A stretch of 64,000 bases of DNA from Dipteronia dyeriana (GCA_032871835.1 CM065299.1:24941074-25005073); one strand, 5' to 3'. Positions 1-11,939 are shown, numbered from the stretch's first letter. Made by a program: numbers and translations. Notes: generated by a model from the sequence alone, not told the origin.

Positions 1-429
1 TCATATTTAATAATAATATATAAAAACATATTTATGAAAAAGAAAAAAGAAAAACAATTCAAAAAAAGGGTTTTTTTAATTATTTTTCTTTCTTTCTTTT
101 CCGTTTATGATTTTATTTTTCTTTTCAATTTATGGGCTTTGATTTTCTGAATTTTATATCAAATACAAATAATGTATTTTTTGGAAAGGGAATAAAAATA
201 AAAATAATTTTTTTTTTCCTTTTGCATTTTTATTATTTTTTTCTTTTTCATAAATCTGTTTTTATGCATTATTATTAAATATAATTTTATTTAAATTATA
301 TATATATAAGTTTATTTTAAATTATATATATGAGTTTATAAATTATATAAATATATTTAAATTACTTTACACAAATTATATAACTATATAACTATACATA
401 CATTTAAATTAACAATTTGCCAACATTGA

Positions 430-510
430 GCTTTAGTAGCTCAGCTGGTTATTATGACTTGTGGATTTTGATTATAAGGTCCAATGTTCAATCACTATTG
501 AAGCCAATTA
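430..510 (+). repeat. tRNA-derived SINE head
   Basis: An internal RNA polymerase III promoter is visible. The A-box TAGCTCAGCTGG is at 437-448 and the B-box-like GTTCAATC is at 486-493, about 37 bp apart as in tRNA genes. The flanks do not form a proper acceptor stem, so this is a SINE head or tRNA pseudogene rather than a functional tRNA. The 3' limit of the element is not clear. Confidence 0.5.
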
Positions 511-1340
511 ATGGTCAATGTTAAAGTGTCCAGATTTATTGTTGTTGAGATCAGAGAGAGAGTGAATTAGTTATTATTGAGATTTGAACAAAATAATCCA
601 AAAAAGCTTTGAAGAACAAGGCCTCCCAAATCTGGAAAAAATTCTATATTTATTGTTGTTGAGATTATTGAAGAGAGACTAGCTTTTTCGAGACTAAAAT
701 GAGGAGAAAGAAGATGAGTTTACTACGAATTAACGATGATGATGAGTTTTTTGTTTTTTGTTTTTTTTTTTTTATAGGTTGAAATTGTTGATGATGATGG
801 ATATGGAGGGTTAAGGGTTTAATGTTGAAGGTTGAACCGATGGTTGATGGTTGGTGAAGATTTAATTTGTTTTTTATATATTTTTATTTTAAATTTAATT
901 TGTTATTGTTTTTTTATTTTTTATTTAGTTAAATATAAAATTCTGCCTTCCATATAAGACAAAATAGGGGTAAAATGATCATTACACAGTGTGACACATA
1001 TCATTATGTCTTATTACACGGAAAATTTGAAAGAGGACGAAAATTAATAATTCAAAAAACTAGTGGATCAAACCCAGATAAATGCAAACTAGAGGGACTA
1101 AAATCTTAATATCCCCTTTTTAAGAACTAAAACTATTTTTCCTGAATTTTCATATATTTCACTAATTTTTTTGATGCATTCAAATTTAAAATTAGATAAA
1201 TAGTTCTAATACTTGAATTTTTTTAAATTTTATTTATATATAGATTTCACTGAATTTACTATTCAGAAAAATCATTCAAATCAATGTGATTTCATGATGG
1301 TCTTTACCGAAATTAAAATAAGAGATTCCTTACGAAAGAC

Positions 1341-1344
<4 letters not shown>

Positions 1345-1381
<37 letters not shown>
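1345..1381. repeat. (TA)n microsatellite
   Basis: This is an uninterrupted TA dinucleotide run about 430 bp upstream of the MOS4-like gene's TATA box. Confidence 0.95.
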
Positions 1382-1384
<3 letters not shown>

Positions 1385-1747
1385 AGATATGTTATACATA
1401 TATATATACTAAATATAATTATTTGTTTTAAAAAGTAAAATAAAAAATTAATTTCCAAAACACATCTTAAAAAAAATTAATATCATTTCTTTATTTACTA
1501 AAATACCATTTATATGATGAAATTGGTTATTAGTGTCACGCTAATCACTAAAAATAACCATTTTAAAACATCTTTCAAATCTAATAAACATTTTGATAAT
1601 GTATCATCCATTTAATGCATCATTAATTATTCTTTATTTAAAATGAGAGGAGATTGGTCTACAGTATACTGCACACCGCAAGGTTGTGTTGTGGGTTCTA
1701 ATTTCGTACTCTCCTAATCCTGAGAATTAATGTAATTTAAAAAAAAA

Positions 1748-1755
1748 TATAAATA
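1748..1755 (+). promoter_or_regulatory. TATA box of the MOS4-like gene
   Basis: TATAAATA lies 127 bp upstream of the chosen start codon, leaving a 5' leader of roughly 100 bp with a CT-rich stretch (about 1830-1855) just before the ATG. That geometry is normal for a plant RNA polymerase II promoter. The transcription start is inferred to lie near 1780. Confidence 0.5.
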
Positions 1756-1881
1756 CTAGAGCTATTTACTGTTATACCCTTCGAACAGAAACATCACTAT
1801 TCCAAAACTGAACTAAAAATACGCTGCACAATTTCTCTCTGTCTCTCTCTCACACTTTGAGTGGTCAGACTCAGTTTATCA

Positions 1882-3438
1882 ATGGCGACCAACAACAACG
1901 GAGATGTCTTGATGCTGGAGGCTCCGCCGGACGCGTCTCGGCCGTGGAAATCCGAAATCATCGACGCGTTGCCGTACATTGACGACGACTACAGCCACCC
2001 GAGTGTGAAGCAGGAGGTCGACCGGATGGTGGAGGAAGAGATGCGTCGGAGCTCCAAGAAGCCCTCCGACTTCCTCAAAGACCTCCCTCCTCTCACCAAA
2101 TTCAGTTTCGAGGTACCGAAATTTCTCCAACTCAACACACTCTCATTTCTAGGGTTTTTAATTATTTTGTGTGTATCGTTTCCGGTTTGTTACTAAAGAA
2201 AAAATGAACTTTATAAATATTTGAGTTATATATTAAAACATGATTTCAAGAAAATGTTGTGGCTTGTATGTGATTGTGTACAATATTGAATGTGAATTTC
2301 TCAGAATCATCCAATGGTTGCAAGAGAGTATGAGCGTGTGAGGGCAGGAAAGCCTCCTGTAATACTTGATACTTCACGATATCAATTGGAAATGCTGCCC
2401 GCCAATAAGAGGAACGACGAGTCTGCTTGGAAGCAGGCACTCCAAAAAGCTCAGCGGTTGTCGCAGCATCAAGTGATCAGGTGACGATGAAGAAATCGTT
2501 AATTAAATTATTGTTTATATCACTATCTTAGCTTAGTCATGGTTGTGCGAATGTGTCAATTTTTCCTGTAATTTGGTCTGCCACACTAAGAACTGAGCTT
2601 TTATTCAACTATTTGAGTTGGGGTCAATAAGAGTTTGATATTTATTATTTAGTTTATGAACAAGCAGTGTTGAGGTTGGAATTAGACTTGGTTTAGTTTT
2701 GTGCTTGAAGTACTGTGCCTTATCTTTTAAAAAAATTGTTGATAAAAATATTTATGCTGGAGCTGTAATTGGCACCATTACTTTCTCTGTTTCAAATTTT
2801 TTGCACTGATCTTAAATTAGCTAATTATCTGGTCGGGGTCGCTTGCATCCTTACTGAGGCTTTGTTATTCTGGGATACATGATAATTCATTTTTGTCAGT
2901 TCCTTATTGTTTTCATAATTGTTGTTCAATATTGTTCTGTATTGGAGTAGTGATTTTGAAGTTTTAGATGCTTTTAATATCCATATTATTCTTTGCCTCA
3001 ATAATTTCATTGCCAAATACACAATGCTCACTATGATTTTCATGACAAATCAGCTGGTTTTAGATACACTTCTTATTTGAATGTGCCAGTTGAATTTTGA
3101 CATCCTTGTACATGGAATGGTTGATCAGGCTGGAAAATTTGGAACTGATGTCTAAACATGGTCCTGATGTCTGGAAACTGCACAACCAACGATTGGAAGC
3201 TTTCTTATCAAGGTTTGTGTATGAAGTTCAATATCATTTAATCTCGTATTGACTGTAGAGCAAGACCTATTTTTTTTTTTTTTGGTTATTCATTATATAA
3301 TTGTTAGTAATATTAGATAGTCATGTTGCATTTTGTTGTTACACCAACTACGTTTTGCTATCTCGTACTTTGGATGTTTCCATATGTGCTTGGAGCTTGC
3401 TTTTCTGATTTACAAGTTAAGGCTTTTGGCGATTTCTC

Positions 3439-3473
<35 letters not shown>

Positions 3474-5619
3474 GAAGTTATCAAGTATCCCCCGAACTCA
3501 TTCAGCAAATCCATGTTCGAATCCGGGACCCCCGCCAATCCCTACAATCTCAAGGAAACAAGAACTATGGCCTTAGGCCATTTAGGTATCCATGAGGGGG
3601 ATTCGGACCTCAGACCTCTCTCTATTTAACTTGATCCATCTAAAATTAACTATGTACCTTACTTTTAGTGGATCAGATTCTAACTTCTTATTTTCTTTTT
3701 ATTCCCCCCTTTAAATTGAGGAGTTTGGGAATTAGGATAAATATGTAGATTTTGTTTATTTATTTATTTTCTAAAAGAAAATCTGAGCTTCTGTTGCTTA
3801 GATCGTTTTTGGGTATCTTCTATTTTAAGGCAGGCTCATTTTTGACTTGTTAGGCTCTAGCCACAAAATTTCTGTATAATGGACCAGGTAATCACCCTTG
3901 AAGTAGACATGACTGCGGTTCGGCTGGAACCGAACCGGAATCGTGTTCTCGGAACCGGAACCAGTTTTCTGGTCTTGGAACTGGAACTGCTTTTCTGGTT
4001 CCGGAACCAGAACTGGACTGTGAACCAGAACCAGGGAGGTTCCGGTTCCCAAAATTCTAGAACCGGACCGGAACTGCTGGTTCGGTTCCGGTTTTGGAAC
4101 CGGCGGTTCTTTTTAGATATTTTTTTTTTTTTTATATAAATTCTAAATTACTAATTCTCAGAACTCAGTTCTTCTCACTCTTTCTATCTCTCTGAACTCT
4201 GATCTCCCTCTCTCTCTCTATTTCTTTCTTTCTTCACGATCTCTTCTTTGATCTCTTCTTCTTCGATGTTCGATCTCTTCTTCTTCGATCTCTTCTTCTT
4301 CGATCTCTTCGATGTAACAGGTTGAGAGGATTGATTTTGATTGTTGGTGTTGTTCTCCGGGTGTTTCTTTGGCTGTTTTGGCTTCTAGGTTGTTGCTTTG
4401 TGCTTCTCTGATCTGTTGTTGTTTCGCTTGTTTGGGCGCCCAGGTTCTTGTCTTCCTTCGTTGCTTGTGTTTTGTTGATTTGTGTGAGATCTCTGAGATG
4501 ATAATCGATGAACTGATGAAGGTTATTTGCGATTTTATATGGGTTGGGTTTGGGTAGTGATTTGGGATTTGTGATCTGGGTTGGGTATTGGTAATGGGTG
4601 GTGGTATACTGGTATGCTGGTATGGATTTCTGATGAAGGTGAGGTTCTGGTGATTTTTTTTTTTTTTTTTTTTTTAATTTTTTTTTATATTAGATCAGAA
4701 CTGCCGGAACCGAAACTGCTAGTTCGGAACCGGGAACCGGACCAAACCGAAACCGGGGTCATGTCTACCTTGAAGAGGAAATTATTCTGCACAGGGTGAT
4801 AAATATGGTTATTATAGTAACTCGTTTAAGACTAGTTTTAGTTGTTATTTATTGTCTTATAAATATGATAAGTGCAGTTAATGTTTATCTAGTGACTGAA
4901 AGGGTGAACAAGTTTAGTTAATGCAAAACTGAAATGTTTTTTGAAGCTAAATGTGGGTTACGAAACAAACTGTTTAGTACTGTAGTGTGACTTGCTTAAA
5001 TTAGTGTTTAAAATTTTTATTTTCTTTATGATGCATAATATGCTGTTGGCAATCTTGCCTTATATTTTGTACAGCACATCAATTTATGAGATGACCTATT
5101 TACCTCTAGCTTTGTTATTTCCTGTTCTACTATTGCATTATACTTGAGCAGCTGATTATCTTTCTGCAGAATGCAAAGATTAGCTCAGGAGCAAAATGAA
5201 AAGATTGAAACTATAAACCGTGAAAGAAAATATCATCAGGTGATTTATATTTCTATCTGACCAATCTATATTGTCTTCTATGCTGTGCTGAGTGTGATTA
5301 CTCAACATGTTTATTTCTTTGAATGATCAGCAAAATACTGTGTATGAGCTCAATGCTTTGTCTGCACAATGGAAGGAGCTTTGTGCAAAAAATATAGAAA
5401 TCCAAGCTGCATGTGCTAAACTTGAAAGCCATATAGAAGAATTGAAGAAAGAAGCTGCAGAGAGGTAATCTACTTTTTGAATTATTTGTTGTTTTTCTCA
5501 TTAAATAAAATATTTTGGCTATCTACGTTGGTGGAAAAATAATTTCATAATCTTACCTATCCAGAGACTGGAACTTGGAAGTTGACATGGAAAATGGCCC
5601 CTTGTCGAATTCTGTATAG
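1882..5619 (+). CDS. MOS4: Pre-mRNA-splicing factor SPF27/BCAS2 family (MOS4 homologue)
   Basis: This gene encodes a predicted 249-aa homologue of BCAS2/SPF27. The family is a core subunit of the PRP19/NineTeen complex, which activates the spliceosome; in Arabidopsis it is MOS4 of the MAC complex, needed for innate immunity. Six coding exons join in frame at GT-AG borders: 1882-2112, 2305-2480, 3129-3212, 5170-5239, 5331-5464 and 5565-5619. The start is the first ATG after the CT-rich leader, giving an N-terminus beginning [16 protein letters not shown]. Landmarks include [13 protein letters not shown] near residue 25, [18 protein letters not shown] near 39-56, and a long charged C-terminal coiled coil (about residues 125-230). 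The length matches the plant family (about 250 aa). No stop or frameshift is present, so it looks functional. Intron 3 (about 1.96 kb) is enlarged by a hAT insertion. The stop codon is split by a further intron. Family assignment rests on remembered family features, not a search. Confidence 0.93.
3904..4767. mobile_element. Non-autonomous hAT transposon in MOS4 intron 3
   Basis: The element is bounded by the perfect 8-bp duplication CCTTGAAG at 3896-3903 and 4768-4775, the hallmark of hAT insertions. The ends are inverted: TAGACATGAC at 3904 and its complement GTCATGTCTA at 4758-4767 (one mismatch). Subterminal DNA on both sides is packed with GGTTCCGG/GGAACCGG motifs (3916-4105 and 4690-4757), as in plant hAT derivatives. 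The middle holds a CT-rich tract, an array of GATCTCTTCTTCTTC-like units (about 4230-4316), and a segment of unknown origin at 4320-4660. No transposase is encoded. It inserted in the sense-neutral part of the intron and leaves both splice sites intact. Confidence 0.92.
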
Positions 5620-6360
5620 TAAGTGGTTTCTTCTTCATTGTTATGGCTATTAATTTATACCTGATGCAATACCGGGGCTGTGTATTGGTGGTTAGATTGA
5701 CTGATTCTCAATAGTGCCATTTTCTTGGATTTTTTTGTGGCAAAATGTATTTATTATTAAGGTGGTACTAGCATTTGAATCAATAGAGCCACTATAAAAT
5801 GATAAACATAAAACAATATAGAACATATGAAATTTAATGCAATAGCTGACTGTTTTACTTCCATGGATGTTGATATCGTAAAAAATGAATAAAACAATAA
5901 AGCTGCATCTGTTTCGCATTGGCTTGAAGAGACAGATCCAGATTCTTCATGGTTCTGACCTCTGATTATAGACCTATTGAACCACTTTTTTATTATAATA
6001 TTCTTCTTAGAAGGTGTAAAAATATATGTTATTGTGAAGTAAAAATATATTTGTGCCGAACGGCAAGGTCAAAAACTGAATTTGTGAATCATCTTTCTTG
6101 TTTCGCTTATATTTTCAGTAATTTAAAATATGTATAATTGTAATTTTTGTTCAAAACACAAATTTTAGCATTAGCAGGGTAGAGTTTGCGTGGATTCTCA
6201 AGTAGATTTTCACCACCACTATCTTAAAGAAAAGTCATGTTGAACTGTTTTTACCTATGAATGGGTTCCAGTAACATTTTAAGAAAATTTCATGATGACA
6301 TTGATTGATCAATAACTGAAATTCCTCGCGCTGATTTTTTTGTTATTGATGTTCTTACAG
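5619..6360 (+). other. Intron splitting the MOS4 stop codon
   Basis: The donor GTAAGT begins at the third base of the TAG stop (5617-5619). A good acceptor, a pyrimidine tract ending in TTCTTACAG, finishes at 6360. The next exon begins with G, so splicing rebuilds TAG; without splicing the codon is also TAG. The protein is therefore the same either way. Use of this intron is inferred from its strong splice signals and has not been observed. Confidence 0.7.
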
Positions 6361-6600
6361 GGTCCTCATGGAGATTGATTGTCATTCAACCATATGATGA
6401 TATGAATCAAGGAACAATCTCCAGCAATCACTCGGGACTCTGCGGTCTTAGTTGGCTTTACCTCCGCTTGTAGTTCCATGGTGACATCTATTACTGGTTT
6501 TGCTCTCGAAGAATCTCATTATGCTTGCTTTATATTAAATACAGAAGAATCTCATTATGCTTGCTTTATATTAAATAAAGATTCATGTACGTGCGATTGT
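6361..6600 (+). other. 3' UTR exon of MOS4 with duplicated poly(A) region
   Basis: This is the presumed last exon. A 34-bp segment beginning GAAGAATCTCATTATGC occurs twice in tandem, at 6508-6541 and 6544-6577. The second copy runs into AATAAA at 6574-6579, the best poly(A) signal. The exact cleavage site cannot be read from sequence. Confidence 0.6.
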
Positions 6601-7569
6601 CTTAGTTAAAAATTTAAAAATTTATAATAGACCAGACATTTTTCTTTATAGATAGCAAACTCTGATAACTTGATACGAGTAAGAGTAATATATATAGCCG
6701 TTTTCTTTCATTATTTTTCTATAACTCCTCTTTTTTTTTAATAAAATAAAATAAAATTATCTGTGTTAATATTTGGTTTAACGAAATGCATGAACCCGTT
6801 AATCACCTGAGAGGAAAAATACCTATGGGTGGATATAGGCTTTTTTTTTTTAATATTAAAATATTACAATCTTTTCTCTAAATAGGTTTTAATCATTTTC
6901 TATATCTGGTTGGCTACGATAAAGGATATGTTTATTAATCACGAATTACGGTAAAAGAAACTTGCATGACTTTAGAATTAGTATTGCAACGTTTACTGTA
7001 GCTTTAAAAGAATTAGGTTACTTGGACTCTTCAGGAATTCAGTTAACGGAACCTCGTTCAATTACATTAGAGTTTTATATTTGTCTTTCGACAAACGAAT
7101 CTACTTTTTGCAGATCAACGTTGGCCTCGTCGACTTTTAGTTAATAGTTGACATTTCAAAACCGACATTGACTTCGTCATTGTTAAAAAAAGTCTTTATA
7201 ATTTTTTATTTTTTTTTTACACTTAATCTCTAAAACACTATTCTAAAATTTTAAATTTTTCTTAAAAATTAAAGGATACTTTTTTTTTCCTAGAATTATC
7301 TCTTCTTTTTTAGCACTCCTGTGTCAAAGGCATATTTAAAAAAAAAAAAAAATTATAAAGACACTACATCTATTTAGAAATTTTGAAACTGAGAAATGGA
7401 AAATGGAAAAGAGACGTGAAGTAATCAAATAAAAATAAAATTGATAATAAAACTAAACAAAATTGAGGAGATAGAAACAATAAGAAAACGATTGTAGAAA
7501 TCAAATGGTGAAAATAGTTAAACAATATTTATTTTCTTTTTTTGGATTTTAAGTTGAGTAAAAACATAA

Positions 7570-7573
<4 letters not shown>
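6601..7573. other. Intergenic DNA, nothing recognised
   Basis: This is AT-rich DNA with poly-T and poly-A runs. I see no coding region, RNA gene or bounded repeat. The only unusual part is the slightly more complex sequence at 6950-7160. Confidence 0.5.

Positions 7574-7616
<43 letters not shown>
7574..7616. repeat. (TA)n microsatellite
   Basis: A pure TA run directly abuts the first copy of the palindromic MITE family that begins near 7623. Confidence 0.95.
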
Positions 7617-7619
<3 letters not shown>

Positions 7620-7622
7620 ATT

Positions 7623-7797
7623 TTCTCCTCGTTACGTACTAATATAACTTACATCAGTGCATTGCATGTGAACCATTGATTATAGAGAAGTTTTGATAAG
7701 TGCATACACTTTTAGTCAAAGTATGTAAATCTAATGATTTATATCCAACACACTGATGAATTTATATCAGTACACACTGACTTGAAATTTTTTATAT
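7623..7797. repeat. Palindromic MITE, family M1, copy 1
   Basis: This is the most diverged of three copies of a roughly 165-175 bp element (others at 34223-34386 and 50907-51071). Shared landmarks are TATAACTTAYATCAGTGC near the left end, GATTATAGAGAAGTTTTGA in the middle and a CACTGACTTGAA right end. The two halves are inverted repeats of about 60 bp, so a single strand could fold into a long hairpin. No coding capacity. Confidence 0.8.
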
Positions 7798-8216
7798 ATA
7801 TATACTTGTGATGATAATGATGGAGAGGTTGATGGTGTTTGATAATTTTTTTTTTTTTTGAAAAAGAAGATATTTTAGGGTATGTAAAACAAAAAAGAAA
7901 AAAAACACAAAAGATGAAAACAAAAACTAAAGATAGAAAAAAACTTGTTTGGAGAGTCATTAGAACTTTCTTATCTTATTTAGTAATTTTAATTCATGTT
8001 AAAATTGCCAGTAATAAAAAAAAATTAAAATAGAGTATAAACAGAAAACTAATGGATTCTCAATATCATTTCTAAAAAAAAAATAGTTGACAGTTAAGAC
8101 GGATTGGAGGTTTGAGCCTCTTTTTTAGCGTAAGAGAAATAAGTAGAGTTTTGAAAATGTGTACTTTTAGTGTTCAATCATGATTCATGTTCCTTCGTAA
8201 TGTGATCATCCTTTCT

Positions 8217-8796
8217 AATTGCACTAGCGTACCCTTACGTTATTGAATCTAACAAGATTTCAAAAAGATGTTCTAAATTAACACAAACACCTATAACTTT
8301 GACGGTTGATTAACCTTGATCTATGGAAAATCAAATATACCCTTGTCATATCATCTCAAATATAAAATATTTTTTAATTAAAAATTGAAAAAAAAAAAGA
8401 TAATATATCGGCTGCCTATAGAAACATCCTCAATTCGTGGAGGAGCCTTATCTAGGAACTGTAGGAGGTCGATCTTCTAGATCGGTGAAAATCTCTTCCA
8501 GTAAGTGGGGGATCATCAAAGATCTCTTGTTACCTTCAACGGTGGAGCTCCACCGTGGATAAATTATCCTGTTTTTTTTATTTATTTATAAAAATAACTG
8601 AATTTTCAATTTTAAGTAAAAAAAATATATTTTATGTTTGAGATGATGTGGTAATGGTATGTTTGGCTTTCCATTTGTCAAGGTTAATCAACCGTTAAAG
8701 TTAACGGATTGACTTGGCAAGGGTTGTTTGAGTTAACTTGAGCAACCTTCTGAAATCTTACTAGATTTAATAAACTAAGGGTAAGTTATTGCAATT
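8217..8796. mobile_element. Long-TIR MITE, about 580 bp
   Basis: The outer 150-160 bp at each end are imperfect inverted repeats. Matching landmarks are ACGGTTGATTAACCTTGA at about 8318 and its complement near 8684, and the tract matching CATCATCTCAAA...ATAAAATAT on both sides. The ends read AATTGCA on the left and TGCAATT on the right. The centre contains short palindromes. Flanking 9-mers are only loosely similar, so a target duplication is not proven. Long TIRs suggest a Mutator-type origin. Confidence 0.7.
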
Positions 8797-8799
8797 AAC

Positions 8800-9452
8800 C
8801 CTTCCATTTATAACACCCCTCCTAGATAGTTAAGTCTGCCATTTTCTATTTCTAGCCGCGGGAGCATGCTTCAAGGATGCAACAAGAAAATAGGTTGAAA
8901 GTAAAATTCATGTTTCTCTTCCAATCCAATTATAGGTAGTTTATTTCACAACGCGAGATTTTTTTTCTCGTTTGCTCACGGGTAGTATGTTTCACAACCC
9001 ACAACCCAAGATTTGTTGCACATTTTTGTTTTTTTTATTTTGTAAATCCTCCTCTTTCTGATTTTTTCATAATGTGAGATTTTTTATTCTTGGTTTGTTC
9101 ATGGATAGTTTGTTTCATAACGCAAGATTTGTTGTTCTTATTTGTGTTTTTGTTTTTGTAAATCCTCTTCTCTTCTGATTTTAAAACATTTGAACCGACC
9201 TCAATACTTCATTTTTTTTTCCAAATCTGCCCCCATATATCTAGTAATTTGTTTGATGACTTTAATAGTATTTTACTGGATTCTTTCTTTTCTACTAAAA
9301 ATCTTTTCTTTTCCTTGTTTCGCGATCGACTGATGTCACCTGCATTTTGATTAATCTAAATTTCATGTTATGCATTCTGTTTTCAACATACCAAGTTAGA
9401 TTTTTTCTTCTCTGGTACATTTTGATGTTAAATTTTTGGCTTTTTTTTGGAC
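8800..9452. other. Intergenic DNA, nothing recognised
   Basis: T-rich unique-looking DNA with a loosely repeated phrase ('aacgcaagattt...gtttgttcat') around 8940-9130. No coding region could be supported. Confidence 0.45.
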
Positions 9453-9457
9453 ATACT

Positions 9458-10086
9458 AGTGGTAGTCAAAAACGGGCTCCATGCCCAACCGTCAAGCCCA
9501 CGAAGAACCTGTCAAGTGAAACGGGTCGAGCCCATGTGCTATGGGTTGACCCAAAGCCTAGCTAACCTGATCTCCACCATTAACAGACACCTGACCAAGT
9601 CAAGCTAGTTATTTGATAGTGATAACTGTTAGTTGGCACATTTGACTTGGTCCGACTGTTGTCTCATCCTATAAAATCTAGCATTGATCTAAGAGATTTG
9701 AGATTAAGGGAACCACGACGCTACCTCTGTGAAGGCCTATAAATACAATAGTCTTATGACTAGAGAGGGATTCTAAATTGACTCAATCAAAAAGCTTTCT
9801 TGCGTGCTGAAATTCCGTGAATTTGCTCTCCGATCACCGGAAATGGACTTTAAAACCAGTTATTCATATACCCACACGCTATCCAATTCAAAAGCCTTTT
9901 ATTTTCAATCGACGTTCAACCCAAGCTACATAAGGCTAAAATCAACCTCCACATTTTCTCTTATTTTTCATTTTTTCTTCATTTCTTTTACAGGTTAAGA
10001 GAGCGATCGATAACCTCGGTTCGACAAGGTTCTAACAACAAGTCAAAAGAGACTGGTTGATTACAACTGTAGAGCGACCACCTACA
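9458..10086 (+). repeat. GypA 5' LTR (629 bp)
   Basis: The LTR matches the split 3' LTR over its whole length. It begins with AG where the 3' copy has the canonical TG, and ends in CA. A TATA box, TATAAATA, is at 9738-9745 (24258-24265 in the 3' copy), which fixes the transcription direction as plus. Substitutions between the copies are frequent, so the insertion is not recent. Confidence 0.9.
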
Positions 10087-10108
10087 TTTTGGAACCCACT
10101 GTGGGGCC
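10087..10108 (+). other. GypA primer-binding site
   Basis: The sequence directly after the 5' LTR, TTTTGGAACCCACTGTGGGG, resembles the TTTGGCGCCCACCGTGGGGC-like site of Tat elements with a few changes. I take it to be a decayed tRNA primer site. Confidence 0.6.
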
Positions 10109-10156
10109 TTTTGCAACTTTATTACGAGCCAATTGAATCAGTACAACTTTCTCAGG

Positions 10157-11934
10157 ATGTTAGGAGGCGGAAATCCACCAATTGTTGAGGAGCAAATCGC
10201 CACGTTGACTCAAATAACGGCGAATGCCATGGCTAAAAATGAGGCGGTCTGAACCCGCAATGCAGAATTACAAACTATAATTGACGGTGCACCTAACAAC
10301 GTGCCACAAGTACCTCTGGTCCAACTGGTCGACACTAGGCAAAAGGTTGACAAGACAGCTTTAGTCGTGCTAGCGGTAGACTCCCAAATGCCAGAGCAAA
10401 CAAATGTTGTTTTAGCAACAAATCCTTAGACAACGACCTAGACGATTCAAGCTGAAGTGGATCCGGTCAACAAGTCGACCCATATTGGAACACCATGAGA
10501 ACTAAACCAGAATGGTGTCCATTAACCGGTGAACGCCTTTAGAACCCCTGTGTCCCTTCAGTCGACTCTGAAACTGGTAAAATACAGTCTGGGTCTACAC
10601 GTTTTTATTGTCCCAGAACTTTCCTGTAGGTTTACAGATATGGAAGCTCTCATACAACGAATTCCTGAAGTCCCAGGCCCCATCAAAACTGAGTACGTCG
10701 AACATCTTTACGGACTCTCCATTCGCCGATGCAATCGCCTTGTTTGAGATGTTCAAGAAATTCAGTTTCCCAAATATGAAGCTGTTTAAGAGCATGATAA
10801 ATCTGGATGACCATATCTCGCAATACAAATAGTGTATGTTCACTACAACGATCCCATACAATCTCATAGAAGTGTGCATGTGTAAAGCGTTTGGATCCAG
10901 CCTCAGCAATTCCGCTCTACAATGGTACACTAACTTACATGATAACTTAATAACTTCATTTGGGCAACCTACAAATACGTTCGTGGAGCAATTCGTAAGC
11001 AGTCAAAATCTGAAAAAGTAGTCGGATGCTTTCTACAACATATCCCGGAGATGCAGGGAAACCTGAGAAGTTTTGTTGTACGGTTCAACATGGAGAAATT
11101 ACAAATCCCACACAACAACCAGGCAACTGCCATTTTTACGGTCAGGAAAGGCCCCAGATTCGATTCTGGCCTCTACAAAGTTCACACCATGTACACGTGC
11201 AAAACGATGAAAGATATGGTGGCAAAAGCAAGGCCTCATATCAAAGGAGGATGATGAGGCGAACAATGTCGTACAAGCGAACAACGACACCAACAGATGA
11301 ATTGAATTTATAGATCAAAGATCAATCGATAAGTGTGCCGAACCCTATCTAACAGAAGATCGATGAGGAAGTTATTCTCCCTATAATGGATCAGACAACA
11401 GGCAGTCGTACAGATAAAACCAGCCAATGACTGGTCGATCATGCATACCTGTCCTAGAATACACCCAGAACATTGACCTTGTCGACCTTATAGCAGTTAT
11501 GAAAGAAATAGGGAACATAGTCAAGTGACCGAAAAAGATGAACGCTCCACCAGAACATCAAAATTCCAGGTTTATATACGAGTTCCATGGAGATCACAGT
11601 CATCGAATAGAAGATTGCATCGCACTCAAATTGGACGTAGTCGAGCTTTTATAGCAAGGGCATTTGCTGGAGTTCCTAACCGATGAAGGAAAAGAGACGC
11701 TTACTGTCTTACTCTATGCGACGAAAACAACAAACCAGTCAAGATGAGAGTCCACCAGAGCCTCCTCGATAAGACATGGTCATTAATTTTATAGCATGTG
11801 GATCATAAGTCAATGGCTTGACCCATTCAGCTACAGGGAAACACACTCGATAAATATCAAACTTAGAGATCCAACCCAGACGAGAACATGAGTCGAAGAT
11901 TGATGAAACCATCATCTTAATAGCATATGACAAA
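10157..11934 (+). pseudogene. GypA gag
   Basis: This is a Tat-type capsid/nucleocapsid gene, broken by several stops and frameshifts. The first ATG at 10157 opens MLGGGNPPIVEEQIATLTQ before an early stop. Recognisable retrotransposon-gag landmarks follow: ALQWYTNLHDN and FVEQFVSSQNL (10915-11015), LRSFVVRFNMEKLQIP (11060-11110), CKTMKDMVAKARPHIK (11197-11247), and a zinc-knuckle-like EFHGDHSHRIEDC (about 11580-11620). The reading frame changes several times between these blocks. The gene is cut at 11939 by a nested LTR insertion. Confidence 0.8.
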
Positions 11935-11939
11935 TTAGA

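Larger units (their letters stand above)
1..1747. other. AT-rich intergenic DNA
   Basis: No coding region is supportable here. The stretch is very AT-rich, with poly-A and poly-T runs. It holds the tRNA-derived SINE head near 437-493 and a (TA)n tract at 1345-1381, listed separately. The segment around 1060-1120, with an 'agagggactaaa' phrase, resembles the ends of small MITEs, but I could not find a partner end. Confidence 0.6.

Noticed and set aside
437..500. Considered as a functional tRNA gene.
   Set aside because: No seven-base acceptor stem can be paired, and the anticodon arm is not well formed.
1655..1745. Possible degenerate SINE upstream of MOS4 (GTGGGTTCTAATTTC).
   Set aside because: The B-box is too degenerate and no A-box is recognisable.
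3480..3625. A segment in MOS4 intron 3 with GTTCGAATCC, like a tRNA B-box.
   Set aside because: No A-box lies at the right distance and no element ends were found. It may be a TE remnant, but I cannot call it a SINE.
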